Source: Catellatospora sp. IY07-71 | GTDB taxonomy: Bacteria; Actinomycetota; Actinomycetes; Mycobacteriales; Micromonosporaceae | Reading direction: 5' to 3' | Assembly: GCF_018326265.1 (NCBI RefSeq) | Contig: NZ_AP023360.1 | Location: 1,169,501 to 1,233,500 of the forward strand | DNA: 64,000 bases | Shown here: positions 62,729 through 64,000 of the stretch, piece after piece | Position numbering within the stretch: the first letter of the stretch is position 1 | How the letters are laid out: each line of letters starts with the position of its first letter | Notes under the pieces: generated by a model | Databases searched by the model: none | What the model was told of the DNA's origin: nothing | What the model saw: the letters and a program-made list of their open reading frames with translations, nothing else | Position numbers and translations under genes: made by a program

Positions 62729-64000
62729 GTGCCCCTTCCTCGCATCGTTGATGATGTAACCGCAGCACTGCGAACCTCCCGCAGCGCGGTCGAAGCCTGC
62801 CACGCCACGGTCTCCGTGCTGAGCCGGCACACGCCCGCCCTGATCGAGGCGCTGCTGCATGTGAAGGACCAGCTCCGGTGCGTCTCCGCGAGCGGCGCGT
62901 GGCAGGTGTTCTCCGCGGTCCCCCTCGGGCACGGCGTGGTCGGCCGGGTGTACGCCAGCGGCAAGGCCGTGACCATCCCGAACACCGCCGACGACCCGGA
63001 CTACATCCGTCTCGGGCCCCCCATCACCGCCGAGATCTGCGCGCCGATCATCGACCGCACCGGGCACCCGGTCGGCGTGATCAACGCGGAGTGGGCCGAG
63101 CAGCAGCCGCTCGACGGCTGGGAGGAGACCCTCACCGAGGCCGGGCGGCTGCTCGGCGCGCGGCTGAGCGAGCTCGGCGGGCCGCCCGCGGAGACCCGCA
63201 GCGAGCAGCTGCTGCGGCACGCACTGGCTCTCACCAGCGCGGAGACCGACGCGGAGGTGCTGATCCGGGCCTGCCGCGCGGCCCGCGAGGTGACCGGCCT
63301 GGCCGCGGCCGTGCTGCTGCGTCCCGCCCCGGACCTGCTGCCCGAGGACGAGGAGCTGCGCGTCGTCATCGCGGCCAGCTCACCGGAGCCCCGCGACCGG
63401 CCGCTGGTCGCGCGGCTGGCGCAGATCGAGCCCGACCGGCTCGCCGCGCTGCTCGACGAGGCGTGCCGCTACGGTGCGTCGTACACGCTGGGCGATCCGG
63501 CGGTGCTGGACGCACGGGGGTTCGAGGCGCTGACCGCGGCGGGCGTACGCACCATGATCGCCGTCCCGCTCGGGGCGGGCACCGCGACGGTCTCCTCGTC
63601 GGTCGGGGCGCTGGTCGTGCTGGACGAGACCGCGATCGTGCCGGACAGCGCGCTGGTGAACCTGCTCGAACTGCTCGCCGCGCAGGCCAGCACCTGCCTG
63701 GAGAAGCTGACCACGCTGCGCCGGCTGCACCTGCAGGCCAACTCCGACCCACTGACGGGGCTGCGCCACGGCGGGCCGTTCGGCGACCGGCTGGCCGCCG
63801 CGACCCCGGGCCGGACGGCGCTGCTCGCGATCGACATCGACCAGTTCAAGACGGTGAACGACACGCTGGGCCACGCCGCAGGCGACCGGGTTCTGGTGCA
63901 GATGTCGGGCGCGCTCCAGCAGGCGTTGCGGCTCGGTGACGAACTGTTCCGGGTGGGCGGCGACGAGTTCGTGGCCGTGGTCGACGTACCGAGTGAGGCC
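62729..64000 (+). CDS. GAF-GGDEF signalling protein (3' partial)
   Basis: The frame from GTG 62729 runs open to the last base, 424 codons, so the gene continues beyond the window. An N-terminal helical and GAF-like part (about 1-150) contains LGHGVVGRVYASGKAVTIPNT and APIIDRTGHPVGVINAEW. A second GAF-like region (~160-335) has IAVPLGAGTA...GALVVLD. A GGDEF domain begins with DPLTGLRHGGPF (~350) and has LAIDIDQFKTVNDTLGHAAGD and an intact RVGGDEF (~409), so diguanylate cyclase activity (c-di-GMP synthesis) is likely. An EAL or other domain could follow. The start is uncertain, with no clear ribosome site. Confidence 0.88.
   Translation, partial: MPLPRIVDDVTAALRTSRSAVEACHATVSVLSRHTPALIEALLHVKDQLRCVSASGAWQVFSAVPLGHGVVGRVYASGKAVTIPNTADDPDYIRLGPPITAEICAPIIDRTGHPVGVINAEWAEQQPLDGWEETLTEAGRLLGARLSELGGPPAETRSEQLLRHALALTSAETDAEVLIRACRAAREVTGLAAAVLLRPAPDLLPEDEELRVVIAASSPEPRDRPLVARLAQIEPDRLAALLDEACRYGASYTLGDPAVLDARGFEALTAAGVRTMIAVPLGAGTATVSSSVGALVVLDETAIVPDSALVNLLELLAAQASTCLEKLTTLRRLHLQANSDPLTGLRHGGPFGDRLAAATPGRTALLAIDIDQFKTVNDTLGHAAGDRVLVQMSGALQQALRLGDELFRVGGDEFVAVVDVPSEA

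Overview
The window is chromosomal DNA of a high-GC actinobacterium, most likely a member of the Micromonosporaceae. The GC-rich, C/G-ending codon use, an actinobacterial WblA/WhiB4-type regulator, ESX-type secretion genes, a chaplin-like wall protein and two gene strings known from Mycobacterium and Streptomyces support this. The genus cannot be fixed from sequence alone.

Bases 2-7179 carry a plus-strand operon for a type IV secretion-like apparatus: VirB4-type ATPase (5' end outside the window), TrbL/VirB6-type membrane protein, VirB8-like small membrane protein, a transglycosylase-like/M23 wall hydrolase and an unknown protein. Convergent to it, 7180-10489 holds a type VII (ESX) type module: a membrane protein, a membrane-anchored mycosin, a WxG-bearing PPE/EspB-like protein and a YxxxD-bearing partner. 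From about 3480 to 10500 codon use is visibly less GC-biased than in the flanks, suggesting acquired DNA. Then come two small genes, an FtsK/SpoIIIE ATPase and a coiled-coil membrane protein.

Bases 13949-27784 hold the conserved folE-ftsH-hpt-tilS-metalloprotease-dacB-ppa neighbourhood. Here it is rearranged: the metalloprotease-tilS pair is inverted, and a large secreted subtilase and a gamma-glutamyltransferase sit between it and hpt. dacB contains a cluster of DnaA-box-like 9-mers. Bases 27907-34783 form a reduced ESX locus (eccC, divergent eccD and mycP) with no eccB, eccE or esx gene in view.

Bases 34784-61059 follow the conserved string marP - NUDIX - TlpA - nth - crp - MBL - ridA - DUF4177 - two ArsA-like ATPases - wblA - penicillin-binding protein - metallophosphoesterase. 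Interruptions are a CapA-type protein, a three-domain chaplin-like protein, a biotin carboxylase with a degenerate carboxyltransferase, a soluble Ser/Thr kinase, a class III cyclase/AAA/TPR regulator, a proline-rich membrane protein, a YqeY protein and an intact IS110-family element. In the IS110 element, candidate target- and donor-guide segments of a bridge RNA can be read directly and matched to its two ends and flanks.

A tRNA-Pro(CGG) at 61118 is followed by a ~1.3 kb, less GC-rich segment that ends in a 21-bp copy of the tRNA 3' part, the signature of a decayed integrated element. The window ends inside a GAF-GGDEF signalling gene. Dispersed palindromes (27841/37485, 21363, 17881) and many strong hairpin terminators are also present.
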